Assembly (NCBI GenBank): GCA_944393125.1
Contig: CALXZB010000014.1
Coordinates: 1-36,742, forward strand
Length of the DNA: 36,742 nucleotides
Reading direction: 5' to 3'
Source: an uncultured Clostridia bacterium
Lineage (GTDB): Bacteria > Bacillota > Clostridia > TANB77 > CAG-508
Numbering within the stretch: position 1 is the stretch's first letter; the number at the start of each line of letters is the position of its first letter. The notes under the pieces are model-generated. The model saw only the letters and a program-made list of their open reading frames with translations. It was not told the DNA's origin and did no database searches. Shown here piece after piece: positions 7,666-15,099 of the stretch. Made by a program: the position numbers and the translations under genes.

Positions 7666-8601
7666 TTATTCTCCTCTTCCTTCTGGTAAAGCATTTGGTA
7701 ATTCTATCTTTATTCTAATTCTAATTTTCATTACATAAGAAATAGCTCTTCCTATTTTGCTATTCTTTATTTTTTGCCATAAAGTTGGCTTTTTATCAAA
7801 TAAAACAGACTCCTGGTATTCTAATAATTCTTGTTCTTCTGTATTATTTTCTGTTGTTATGTTTTCAGCACCTATTCCAGTTTCTAATGTTGCTTCTTCT
7901 CTTTCTGATACAATTTCTTCTATTATGTTTTCATTTGTTGATTCTGTTTCAGTAATTGTTTCTTCTATTACATCTGCTGGTTTAGGAATTGTTTTCAATG
8001 CTTCTGCTATTTCTATTCCTATATAACTTAGTGCTTTTGATTTATCTTCTGTTCTTTCCATATCAACTTCTATATGTAAATTAGTCTCTAAATTATTTAT
8101 TCTTGCATTTAATAGTTTTAAAGCATCTTGATAATTTTGAGTTTTTTTGCCTTTGTCCTTTCCAACTAATTTTAATGTTTCAATTAATTCTTCTGAAAAT
8201 TGTCCTTCTGCTTCATCTACTTTTTCTTTCCAATGTGGTTCCTTTGTTTGTACAGCATTAAGAAGCTCCCTTAGTTTTTCTGCTAAAGCAATATTTTCTT
8301 CTCTTTGTCTTATTAGTTCTTCAACTTTTTTAGTATTTTCTTCAAACTGAATAGTTGCATACTCAACTAAACCATATGTAGCTTTATATACACTTATAGG
8401 AAAATTTTTCTTTTTGGGATATTCTATTAAATAAGCTTTAATTGATTCAATTAAGTCTTTAAAATATGTATCATCTTCTAATTGAATTATTTGCTTTTTA
8501 CTATTTGGATTTATTAATTTTTGAACTTTATCTATATTTGATAATATTTTTTCTTCTGTTATAACCATTCTCACATTTACTATGCCTGATTTTTTAGACA
8601 T
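7666..8601 (-). CDS. Unknown helical protein with acidic linker
   Basis: I do not recognise this protein. The frame opens at 8637, but AAGGAGG lies 8 nt before the ATG at 8601, and the extra codons would read through the ribosome site. The 311-aa product has no signal peptide. Residues 1-200 look alpha-helical and charged, with coiled-coil-like segments (for example EELIRQREENIALAEKLREL). A low-complexity E/T/N-rich linker follows (about 210-265). A basic C terminus (WQKIKNSKIGRAISYVMKIRIRIKIELP) could touch membrane or nucleic acid. It has its own promoter and shares the bidirectional terminator with the tRNAs. Confidence 0.7.
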   Translation of the reverse strand: MSKKSGIVNVRMVITEEKILSNIDKVQKLINPNSKKQIIQLEDDTYFKDLIESIKAYLIEYPKKKNFPISVYKATYGLVEYATIQFEENTKKVEELIRQREENIALAEKLRELLNAVQTKEPHWKEKVDEAEGQFSEELIETLKLVGKDKGKKTQNYQDALKLLNARINNLETNLHIEVDMERTEDKSKALSYIGIEIAEALKTIPKPADVIEETITETESTNENIIEEIVSEREEATLETGIGAENITTENNTEEQELLEYQESVLFDKKPTLWQKIKNSKIGRAISYVMKIRIRIKIELPNALPEGRGE

Positions 8602-8650
8602 TGCAAATTCCTCCTTCTTCATATGTAGTCTAAACATCCTAATATAATTT

Positions 8651-8679
8651 ATTATAACTCAAGTTTCCCTAAACCACAA
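8651..8679 (-). promoter_or_regulatory. Promoter of the unknown helical protein gene
   Basis: On the minus strand TTGTGG (8679-8674), 17 nt, TATAAT (8656-8651). A small hairpin TAAACC/GGTTTA (8670-8687) overlaps the -35 box and could be an operator. Confidence 0.5.
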
Positions 8680-8749
8680 TAGGTTTAAGTCTTTTTTATA
8701 TTACATTTATATTACAATTTCGTTACATTTTTATTACAAATATTATATA

Positions 8750-8812
8750 AAAAGCTATCAATATATGCTTTCTGCTCATTTTAATATAGCAAATTTATAT
8801 ATCAATAGCTTT
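8750..8812 (-). terminator. Long stem-loop after the acyl-CoA ligase gene
   Basis: Arms around AAAAGCTAT and ATAGCTTTT, extended by six more pairs after a 2-nt internal loop, enclose a loop of about 30 nt. A T-rich tail follows on the minus strand, just after the ligase stop. Confidence 0.5.
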
Positions 8813-8816
8813 TATA

Positions 8817-10541
8817 CTAATTATTATTTCCAAAAATTTTTTTCATTTCTTCATGTCTTTTAATTTTTAATGTTGTTGTTTTTACTAATTCTTCTTCAGT
8901 AATAATCATTTCTTTAACATATTTATATTTTGGCATTAGATTATTTACTTCTTTTACTTTGTTCCATAAAAATTCTCTGATTTCATCTTCACTTTCTATA
9001 TTGTATAATTCCTTAATTAATTCTTTATCATAAACAATTTTAGTGCAAACTTTTATATCTCCGTCATCTTCTTTTTTCTCATAAACAAAAGATTCTTTTA
9101 TACCTTCAACCTTATTTAATAATGCTTCAATTTCTTCAGGGAATACATTTTTTCCATTATTAAGTACTATTACACTTTTCTTTCTTCCTGAAATATAAAT
9201 AAATCCATCTTTATCTATTCTAGCTAAGTCTCCTGTATGTAGCCATCCATCAGGTTCTAAAGTAGATTTTGTAGCTTCTTCATTTTCATAATATCCTAAC
9301 ATTATTGATGGGCCTTTTGCCATTAACTCACCAATTCCATCCTCATCAGGATTTTCTATTTTTACTTCTACACTAGGGAATTTTTTTCCTATTGATCCTA
9401 GTCTTCTACATTTAGGAGTTTCTGCTGCAATTACAGGTGATGTTTCTGTTAATCCATATCCTTGTTCTACATCAAATCCCAAATCATTAAATCCTTTTTC
9501 AGTTTCAGGGTCTAATGCTGCACCTCCTGTTACAACTAATTTTAAATCTGGTCCTAAACTCTCATGTATTTCTTTAAATATTTGTTTTCTTAAATCTATT
9601 TTAATTTTCATTAATAGCTGTGATATTTTTTTACCCTTTTCAAGTGTTGCAATTTTGCCTTTCTTTTCTATTGTTTTCATTACTTTTCTGTATATAATAT
9701 CAAAAACTGCAGGTACTGAAATCATTGCTGTTATTTTAAATTCCTTTATATTATCAGCCATGTGTTTTACACCTTCACAGAAACATATACATGCTCCAAT
9801 AGACATAGGATATAAAAATCCAACTGTACATTCAAATACATGATGTAATGGTAAAAATGATAATAATCTATCTGTTTCGTTTAAATCAAATCTTTGAATT
9901 ATATCCATAACATTTGTAATTATATTTTTATGTGATAACATTACCGCTTTTGACATTGCTGTTGTTCCTGATGTGAACAACATTATTCCCATTTGTTCTG
10001 CATTAATTTTAGTATCTAAAAACTTTCTATTTCCTTCTGATAGCAATTTCTTTCCTTTTTCTACTAATGCTTTTTGAGCATATATACCATTTGTATTTTC
10101 TTGTAAATCCATAGATATAAAATATTGTAAGTTAGTATTCTTTTTATTTCTTAGGTTATTCATAACATCATTGTATTTTTCAGAATAGAAAATTGCTTCA
10201 ACTTGAGAACGTAATATTAAACTTTCAATTTCATTTTCTGGTAATGCTTTATCTAATGGTACTACTATTCCTGTTCCTGTTGCAACTGCTAAATATGCTA
10301 ATTCCCATTCATATCTATTTTCTGAAATTATTGCTATTCTTTTATCTTTTAATCCCATTTTTATTAGAGCTGTTCCTAATGCATTTATTTCATTTCTAAA
10401 CTCTTTATGAGTTATTGTTCTAAATTCTCCTTCTTTTTCTGTTTTAAACATATAAGCTGGTCTATCTGCATATGCTTCCCCTGTTTGTTTTAACATATCT
10501 TTTAAATCTTTGAATTTCATTTTTTTTGATTTATTTTCCAT
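8817..10541 (-). CDS. AMP-dependent long-chain acyl-CoA synthetase
   Basis: Enzymes of this family activate a fatty acid with ATP to acyl-AMP and then transfer it to CoA. The 574-aa product shows the adenylate-forming core: P-loop-like segment LFTSGTTAMSKAVMLSH, EQGYGLTETSP (ATP/acyl pocket), GWLHTGDLA, the hinge ISGRKKSVIVLNNGKNVFPEE, and a C-terminal Lys in TLKIKRHE. The P-loop departs from the usual TSGTTGxPK at two positions (A and S). There is no signal or membrane helix. AGGAG lies 9 nt before the ATG. It starts 15 nt after the TetR gene, so regulator and enzyme are co-transcribed; the regulator probably senses acyl-CoA or fatty acid. It could be used for uptake and recycling of fatty acids into lipids rather than degradation, since no beta-oxidation genes are nearby. 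Confidence 0.92.
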   Translation of the reverse strand: MENKSKKMKFKDLKDMLKQTGEAYADRPAYMFKTEKEGEFRTITHKEFRNEINALGTALIKMGLKDKRIAIISENRYEWELAYLAVATGTGIVVPLDKALPENEIESLILRSQVEAIFYSEKYNDVMNNLRNKKNTNLQYFISMDLQENTNGIYAQKALVEKGKKLLSEGNRKFLDTKINAEQMGIMLFTSGTTAMSKAVMLSHKNIITNVMDIIQRFDLNETDRLLSFLPLHHVFECTVGFLYPMSIGACICFCEGVKHMADNIKEFKITAMISVPAVFDIIYRKVMKTIEKKGKIATLEKGKKISQLLMKIKIDLRKQIFKEIHESLGPDLKLVVTGGAALDPETEKGFNDLGFDVEQGYGLTETSPVIAAETPKCRRLGSIGKKFPSVEVKIENPDEDGIGELMAKGPSIMLGYYENEEATKSTLEPDGWLHTGDLARIDKDGFIYISGRKKSVIVLNNGKNVFPEEIEALLNKVEGIKESFVYEKKEDDGDIKVCTKIVYDKELIKELYNIESEDEIREFLWNKVKEVNNLMPKYKYVKEMIITEEELVKTTTLKIKRHEEMKKIFGNNN

Positions 10542-10556
10542 TTTCTATATCTCCTC

Positions 10557-11126
10557 TTATTTAATTCTTAATCCGTTTATTACTGTATTTTCATATTCAT
10601 GGTATAATTTCATTATGTCCATGTCAGTCCCCTCTCGTTTCTTATATATTAGGGTTGAACATATTAATCCGTAAATTTCCGAAGCAATAGCTCTTGCATC
10701 TCCATTTTTTATCTCATTTTTTTCAATTCCTTCTTGAACAATTTTTTCTATTTTATTAATATATTCATATACATGGTTTTGACATTTTTTATTTCTTTCT
10801 TCATTTCCCCAAAATTGGCTTAATAAAATTGTTATTATGTCCTCATATTTTGCCACTATTTTTATTTGTATTAACACTATAGCTTTTATTTTGTCTATAT
10901 AATTATTTCGTTTAGCTGTTTTTATATCTATACTATTTTGTAATAATTTTATTCCTTCTTCTACTAAGAAATTAAAGATTTCCTCTTTACTTGAAAAATG
11001 ATAATATAAAGTTCCTTTTGCAACGCCTACTGTTGCTGTAATTTCTTCTATGCTTGTTGATTCATATCCTTTTTCAGCAAATAATTTCATTGAAGTTTCA
11101 AATATTTTTCTTTTGGTTTTGTTCAT
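10557..11126 (-). CDS. TetR family regulator of the acyl-CoA ligase gene
   Basis: TetR proteins are dimeric repressors with an N-terminal helix-turn-helix and a C-terminal ligand pocket. The HTH is obvious: ETSMKLFAEKGYESTSIEEI, then VGVAKGTLYYHFSSKEEIF (residues about 8-55). The rest is helical and variable, as expected. The frame opens at 11135 with a GTG, but that GTG is part of the ribosome site ATAGGTG; the ATG at 11126 is better spaced and gives 189 aa. The gene sits upstream of, and is co-transcribed with, the acyl-CoA ligase. A 16-bp palindrome lies upstream of its promoter, so autoregulation in response to fatty acyl compounds is likely, as known for FadR-type TetR proteins; this link is inferred. 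Confidence 0.92.
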   Translation of the reverse strand: MNKTKRKIFETSMKLFAEKGYESTSIEEITATVGVAKGTLYYHFSSKEEIFNFLVEEGIKLLQNSIDIKTAKRNNYIDKIKAIVLIQIKIVAKYEDIITILLSQFWGNEERNKKCQNHVYEYINKIEKIVQEGIEKNEIKNGDARAIASEIYGLICSTLIYKKREGTDMDIMKLYHEYENTVINGLRIK

Positions 11127-11161
11127 ATGTTTCACCTATTATTCATTATTTTTTCTATCAT

Positions 11162-11190
11162 ATTATATAATGTTATGTCTTTTTTTGCAA
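11162..11190 (-). promoter_or_regulatory. Promoter of the TetR/acyl-CoA ligase operon
   Basis: On the minus strand TTGCAA (11190-11185), a 17-nt spacer and TATAAT (11167-11162), about 36 nt before the TetR start codon. Confidence 0.75.
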
Positions 11191-11205
11191 CACTTTTTTT
11201 ATTTT

Positions 11206-11221
11206 CTGAATAATTATTCAG
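11206..11221. promoter_or_regulatory. Perfect 16-bp palindrome, candidate TetR operator
   Basis: CTGAATAATTATTCAG reads the same on both strands and lies 15 bp upstream of the -35 box. It resembles the TGAATGA..TCATTCA sites of fatty-acid TetR regulators. A further ATTATTCA half-site lies at 11139-11146 in the 5' leader. Confidence 0.5.
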
Positions 11222-11270
11222 TTTTATTATATTATGTATTCCTTTTAGTTTACATTTTAAATTTATATTT

Positions 11271-11350
11271 TTTTCCACATAGTTGTGGAAAGTGTGGATA
11301 AGTCTGTGAATAACTTTAAATAGTCATATTTTTTTCACATGTTATTCACA
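11271..11350. other. Cluster of six DnaA-box-like 9-mers
   Basis: Within 80 bp there are TTTTCCACA (11271-11279, plus), CTTTCCACA (11284-11292, minus), TTATCCACA (11293-11301, minus, perfect consensus), TTATTCACA (11305-11313, minus), TTTTTCACA (11331-11339, plus) and TTATTCACA (11342-11350, plus). About 100 bp of almost pure A/T follow (11351-11452), as in a DNA unwinding element. No dnaA gene is in the window and nearby gene direction does not switch here. It is either a replication origin separated from dnaA or a DnaA-binding regulatory cluster. The rest of the 386-nt gene-free stretch 11127-11512 holds the TetR promoter and palindrome on the left and an operon terminator on the right. Confidence 0.7.
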
Positions 11351-11452
11351 ATACATTGTTGATAATTATTTATTTACATTTATTTGTATTTTTATAAAAT
11401 AATTATGTAACTATTATGTATATATTTTTTACTATTTTATTCTAACTTTAAA

Positions 11453-11485
11453 AACAACCCAAAAGTTTTTACTTTTTGGGTTGTT
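11453..11485 (-). terminator. Terminator of the HerA/SPFH operon
   Basis: A 12-13 bp stem (AACAACCCAAAA / TTTTTGGGTTGTT) lies about 30 nt after the stop of the last operon gene on the minus strand. It could act in both directions and so isolate the DnaA-box region. Confidence 0.75.
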
Positions 11486-11512
11486 CTAATTTTATATAAT
11501 TTTTTTTATTTG

Positions 11513-12721
11513 TTATACATGTTTTTTCTTATTATTTTTATTGAATTCCATAGATTGTTTTTCTAATTTTATATCTAGTAGTAGGTCTTTTATTTTCAAT
11601 ACTGGTAGAGTAACTAACCAGCTATCTAGAAATATTATTATTGCTATAGCTCCTCCTATTTCTCCTTTAAAAATAAAGCTTAATGTCCATACTACCATAA
11701 ATAATGTCCATAATCCTAATAATCCTATTAAAATATATTTAAATTTATTTTTAATGTCTGAGATAGTATTACCTGCATCAATTTTTTTATTTTCTTTATC
11801 AATTTCTTTATTTCTGTGTTCTGAACATTTTTCTATATATTGTTCTGAAATAGATGCAAAAGACTCAAAATTTTGTTTTATCTCTTCTACTGAATTAGGT
11901 TTTTCATCTGGCTGATGGATAAGTGATAAATGATATTTATTAAAAACCGTCCTCTTTGTAATATTGTCATAATTTCCTACTAATGTTCCATCTCTTTCAA
12001 TTTTTGTAAATTTACTTATTCTATATGTATCTGCTCCGTTATCATAAGCTTTAGCATCAGGACTAGCATATGTACATAATCCAGCTCCTCTTACCTTAAA
12101 TGCATCATCAATTAGACTATAATATGCTTTTTCGCATTCACTTGATATATTTCTAGTTTTAAATAAATAATCATTTAATCTACCAACTAATTCATTAAGA
12201 ATTTTATCCTCTTCTTCAGTTTTTGAAATTAGATTTTTATAATAGTTAATATTGTCCATGTAATCTCTAAGTCCATTGTCTACAATATTATTATCATCTA
12301 TTTTTTTTATTCTATCGTAATATGAAACAATTTCTTTTATTATTCTCCAACTTTCATAATCAGTTTGTTCAGAGGATTTTTCATCAAAATCTCTTTTTTT
12401 CATTGTTTCTATATCTATCTTTATCAATTCAATATATGCCTCAACATCAAATTGATCTTCATTTATTAATTCCATTAAAATATTTTTTGCCTCTGTATAT
12501 TCTTCTATAGCCATGTGTTTTCTTGCTTGAGATAGTTTACTGGTTCTGCCTTTTATTCCTTCAACTTCAACTTTTCCTGATATTTCTAATTTATATTTTT
12601 CTATTGCTTCTTCTATTATAACTTGACTTCCACAATATTGACATATTGTATTTTCTAATTGATCATTAACTTGAATATTAGCTCCACAATTTGGGCATTT
12701 TGCATCTCTTAATTTTATCAT
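11513..12721 (-). CDS. Zinc-ribbon membrane protein, last gene of the HerA/SPFH operon
   Basis: I know no exact family. Residues C9, C12, C27 and C30 (CPNCGA, CQYCGS) form a zinc ribbon. A helical, TPR-like region follows (ARKHMAIEEYTEAKNILMELINEDQFDVEAYIELIKI, residues about 66-102), then a mixed domain to about 320. Two membrane helices (about 328-352 and 353-375) place the N-terminal part in the cytosol. The first 50 or so residues match those of the divergent gene at 22084 closely: both have C9/C12/C27/C30 and EEA-EK-(K/N)-(L/I)-E-SGK-EV-GI. So this is a duplicated module on both sides of the locus. Likely a membrane-bound adaptor of the HerA/SPFH system; that role is inferred. Confidence 0.75.
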   Translation of the reverse strand: MIKLRDAKCPNCGANIQVNDQLENTICQYCGSQVIIEEAIEKYKLEISGKVEVEGIKGRTSKLSQARKHMAIEEYTEAKNILMELINEDQFDVEAYIELIKIDIETMKKRDFDEKSSEQTDYESWRIIKEIVSYYDRIKKIDDNNIVDNGLRDYMDNINYYKNLISKTEEEDKILNELVGRLNDYLFKTRNISSECEKAYYSLIDDAFKVRGAGLCTYASPDAKAYDNGADTYRISKFTKIERDGTLVGNYDNITKRTVFNKYHLSLIHQPDEKPNSVEEIKQNFESFASISEQYIEKCSEHRNKEIDKENKKIDAGNTISDIKNKFKYILIGLLGLWTLFMVVWTLSFIFKGEIGGAIAIIIFLDSWLVTLPVLKIKDLLLDIKLEKQSMEFNKNNKKKHV

Positions 12722-12752
12722 TTTAATTATACCTCCACATTATTTTTTATTT

Positions 12753-13412
12753 CTACATTTGATTTCTTTTTAATATATAATTATTTATTTGTGTTAATTG
12801 TTCATCAATTATGTTGTATTGTTTATTTTGAATATTTAGTTCTAGTTTTCCTATTTCTCTAATTATATCATTATCTATTTGAGTTGAGTCTGCTGACAAT
12901 GTTAATTTAGCATTTTTTACAGAATCATACATCTTTTCTACTTTTTTATAAACATCCCTGTCATCTATATTGTTCATTATTTGTTCAATTTTTTTTGTCA
13001 TTTCTGCTATTTTATTATAACTTGATTTGTTTTCTCTACTTATTTCAATAGAAACATTATTTGCCATTTTATTTATAGTTATAGCTATTATAAATATGCA
13101 TAATAAAATTATTTGCATTGTCAAAGATACTTGTATACTTTTAATTCCAATAATAATGAATATTATACTTAAAAGAAATGTTATGCTTGAATATGCTAAA
13201 ACAATAGGTAATCTAAAATATTCTATAAATTTCTCGTCTCTATTACTTGTTACTATTCCAGCTCCCAAAAATATTATAACTGATAAATTTAGTCCAGCTA
13301 TATTTATCCATCTTGCTATCGTATATTCTTTTATACTTATATATATAATTACATTTATCATTGCTAATGCAACTATACCTATAATTGCATATAATATTTT
13401 ATTGTTTTTCAT
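12753..13412 (-). CDS. Membrane protein with C-terminal coiled coil
   Basis: I do not recognise the family. The 219-aa product has four predicted membrane helices in the first 120 residues (near 7-25, 39-55, 71-91 and 97-114) and a charged helical C-terminal half (about 120-219) likely to form a coiled coil in the cytosol. Its ATG overlaps the stop of the SPFH gene (TAATG), so the two are translationally coupled and probably made in fixed ratio. With the SPFH protein it may form a membrane scaffold; this is inferred from coupling only. Confidence 0.7.
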   Translation of the reverse strand: MKNNKILYAIIGIVALAMINVIIYISIKEYTIARWINIAGLNLSVIIFLGAGIVTSNRDEKFIEYFRLPIVLAYSSITFLLSIIFIIIGIKSIQVSLTMQIILLCIFIIAITINKMANNVSIEISRENKSSYNKIAEMTKKIEQIMNNIDDRDVYKKVEKMYDSVKNAKLTLSADSTQIDNDIIREIGKLELNIQNKQYNIIDEQLTQINNYILKRNQM

Positions 13413-14593
13413 TATTCTTCCCTCCTAGTTCCACAATTTCCACAGAATTTACTTCCAGGTGCTAACTTTTCTCCACAATTTTTACAAATATATTGTTCTA
13501 TTTTTTCTCCACAATTTCCACAAAATTTACTTCCTTCTATAACTTCACTTCCACATTTTGGACATTTTAATGTATTTTTTTCTGATGCAGTAGATTTTGG
13601 TGCAAATCTTGATACTCTACTTGCTCCAGAATTTGTTTGTTGTTGTTGGCTTACAATTTCTCCTTGTGCCGGAGTAAATAGTTGGCTTGCTAAGTTATTA
13701 AAGATCCCTGCTGAAGCAATACCGACTCCCATTCCAGCTCCCATTGCAGCAGCTCCTCCTGCACTTGGATTATTAGCAACATCTTTCAATAATTCTTTTG
13801 CTGTTAGTTTTCCCCATTTATCTCCTTGAACATTAATTTCAATATTTCCTGCATGTGCTCTTGCATATGCTTCATTAATTATTTGATAATTAGGATCATT
13901 TTCTGGTATAGAAATATCTGATATATAAAAATTTACTAATCTGATTCCATACTCATCCAAAACTTCTTCTAATTCTGTTTGAACATTTTCACCTAAAGTT
14001 TCCAATTCTGTATTCATGTCTAATACAGTGTATTTACATTCTTTCATTTTTTTTGCAATTGCAACCTTTATTTTTGTTTGAAAAACAGTTCTGAACTGTT
14101 CTTGTAATTGTTCTTTTGTAAATAACATTGTATTTCCTACTAATTTAACAAAAAACTTTTTTGCATCTTTAATTTGTGCTGAATAACTTCCTCTTGCTCT
14201 TACTCCTACTGCAAATCCGTATTCCGCATCTCTCATTTGTATTGGAGAATCTGTTCCCCAAAGCATCTCTAATTTATGTGCTTTATCAACAAAATATATT
14301 TGACAACTAAAAGGACTTTCCCCTCCTGTTACTAATTTTCTTAGTCCATTTAAAAATGGAAAATTTGCTGTATTTAGAGTATGTTTTCCTGCTTGAATGG
14401 TTTCTACTACTACTCCATCTTTTACAAACAGTGCTTCTTCTGACTCCATAACTATTAATTGTGAATTATTGTTAAAATCCTCTTTTGTATGTTTCCATAT
14501 TAATAAATCATCTGTTGGCCTATCATTTTTTATTATACTATATAATTCTGCACCTTTTTTTTCTTCTTCATTATTTTTATTAAATCCTAACAT
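13412..14593 (-). CDS. SPFH-domain protein with C-terminal double zinc ribbon
   Basis: SPFH (stomatin/flotillin) proteins build membrane-associated oligomeric rings or scaffolds. This one resembles the YdjI-type group, often annotated as virion-core-like. The frame opens at 14614 with TTG, but AAAGGAG is read inside that extension and the ATG at 14593 (MLGFNKNN) fits; 393 aa. The SPFH core spans about residues 40-270 (LIVMESEEALFVKDGVV, AGKHTLNTANFPFL, VGVRARGSYSAQIKD, NFYISDISIPEND). A G/A-rich segment near 280-310 follows. The last 50 residues carry two CxxC-x(n)-FCGNCG zinc ribbons (CPKCGSEV, CKNCGEKL). No transmembrane helix is evident, so membrane contact would go through partners such as the coupled gene downstream. 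Confidence 0.88.
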   Translation of the reverse strand: MLGFNKNNEEEKKGAELYSIIKNDRPTDDLLIWKHTKEDFNNNSQLIVMESEEALFVKDGVVVETIQAGKHTLNTANFPFLNGLRKLVTGGESPFSCQIYFVDKAHKLEMLWGTDSPIQMRDAEYGFAVGVRARGSYSAQIKDAKKFFVKLVGNTMLFTKEQLQEQFRTVFQTKIKVAIAKKMKECKYTVLDMNTELETLGENVQTELEEVLDEYGIRLVNFYISDISIPENDPNYQIINEAYARAHAGNIEINVQGDKWGKLTAKELLKDVANNPSAGGAAAMGAGMGVGIASAGIFNNLASQLFTPAQGEIVSQQQQTNSGASRVSRFAPKSTASEKNTLKCPKCGSEVIEGSKFCGNCGEKIEQYICKNCGEKLAPGSKFCGNCGTRREE

Positions 14594-14610
14594 GTTCTCA
14601 TTCTCCTTTT

Positions 14611-15084
14611 TCAAATATTTTCAATCCAGTTCATAAAATTCGGAAAATATGTTTTATAAATTTTTTTCATATCTTCAACTATAATTTCATCAAAAACATT
14701 CTTAAATTCTAATATTTTTTTTCTTTCTTCTTGAGTCATTTTTTCTATGTATAATATTGATAAAATTTCGTTTAATTTATTATAATATTTTTCTTTTTTT
14801 TCTTTCCATTCCTTATATGTTGTTGGTTTATTTCCTTTTATTTCTATTAAGTTTTCTAAACTTTTTAAAGAATTTTTGTTCATTTGTTGTTTTTCTTCAT
14901 TATATTCAAAAATTGCAGGTATATTAAAAATTGTTACAACATTTTCATTCTCATATGCCAAGTATGAAAAAAACTTATAAACTATTTTATTTTCTTGTTT
15001 TTCTGGAATAATCATACTAGCATATTCATTATCTGAAAGATATATCATCATACTTTTTTTTAGAAGTTCTAATATTTGGTTCAA
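14611..15084 (-). CDS. Small unknown protein of the HerA/SPFH operon
   Basis: I do not recognise this 157-aa protein. It is soluble, without signal or membrane helix. The N-terminal 60 residues look alpha/beta (MMIYLSDNEYASMIIPEKQENKIVYKFF); the rest is charged and helical (YKEWKEKKEKYYNKLNEILSIL). It starts 15 nt after the peptidase gene and ends about 17 nt before the SPFH start, so it is inside the operon. Position next to a peptidase-bearing gene would also fit an immunity or chaperone role, but nothing in the sequence shows it. Confidence 0.65.
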   Translation of the reverse strand: MNQILELLKKSMMIYLSDNEYASMIIPEKQENKIVYKFFSYLAYENENVVTIFNIPAIFEYNEEKQQMNKNSLKSLENLIEIKGNKPTTYKEWKEKKEKYYNKLNEILSILYIEKMTQEERKKILEFKNVFDEIIVEDMKKIYKTYFPNFMNWIENI

Positions 15085-15099
15085 TTTTTTCCTCCCTCC

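Noticed and set aside
11271-11452. Calling the DnaA-box region an active oriC
   Set aside because: There is no dnaA/dnaN nearby and gene orientation does not diverge from this point, so I list it as a DnaA-box cluster only.
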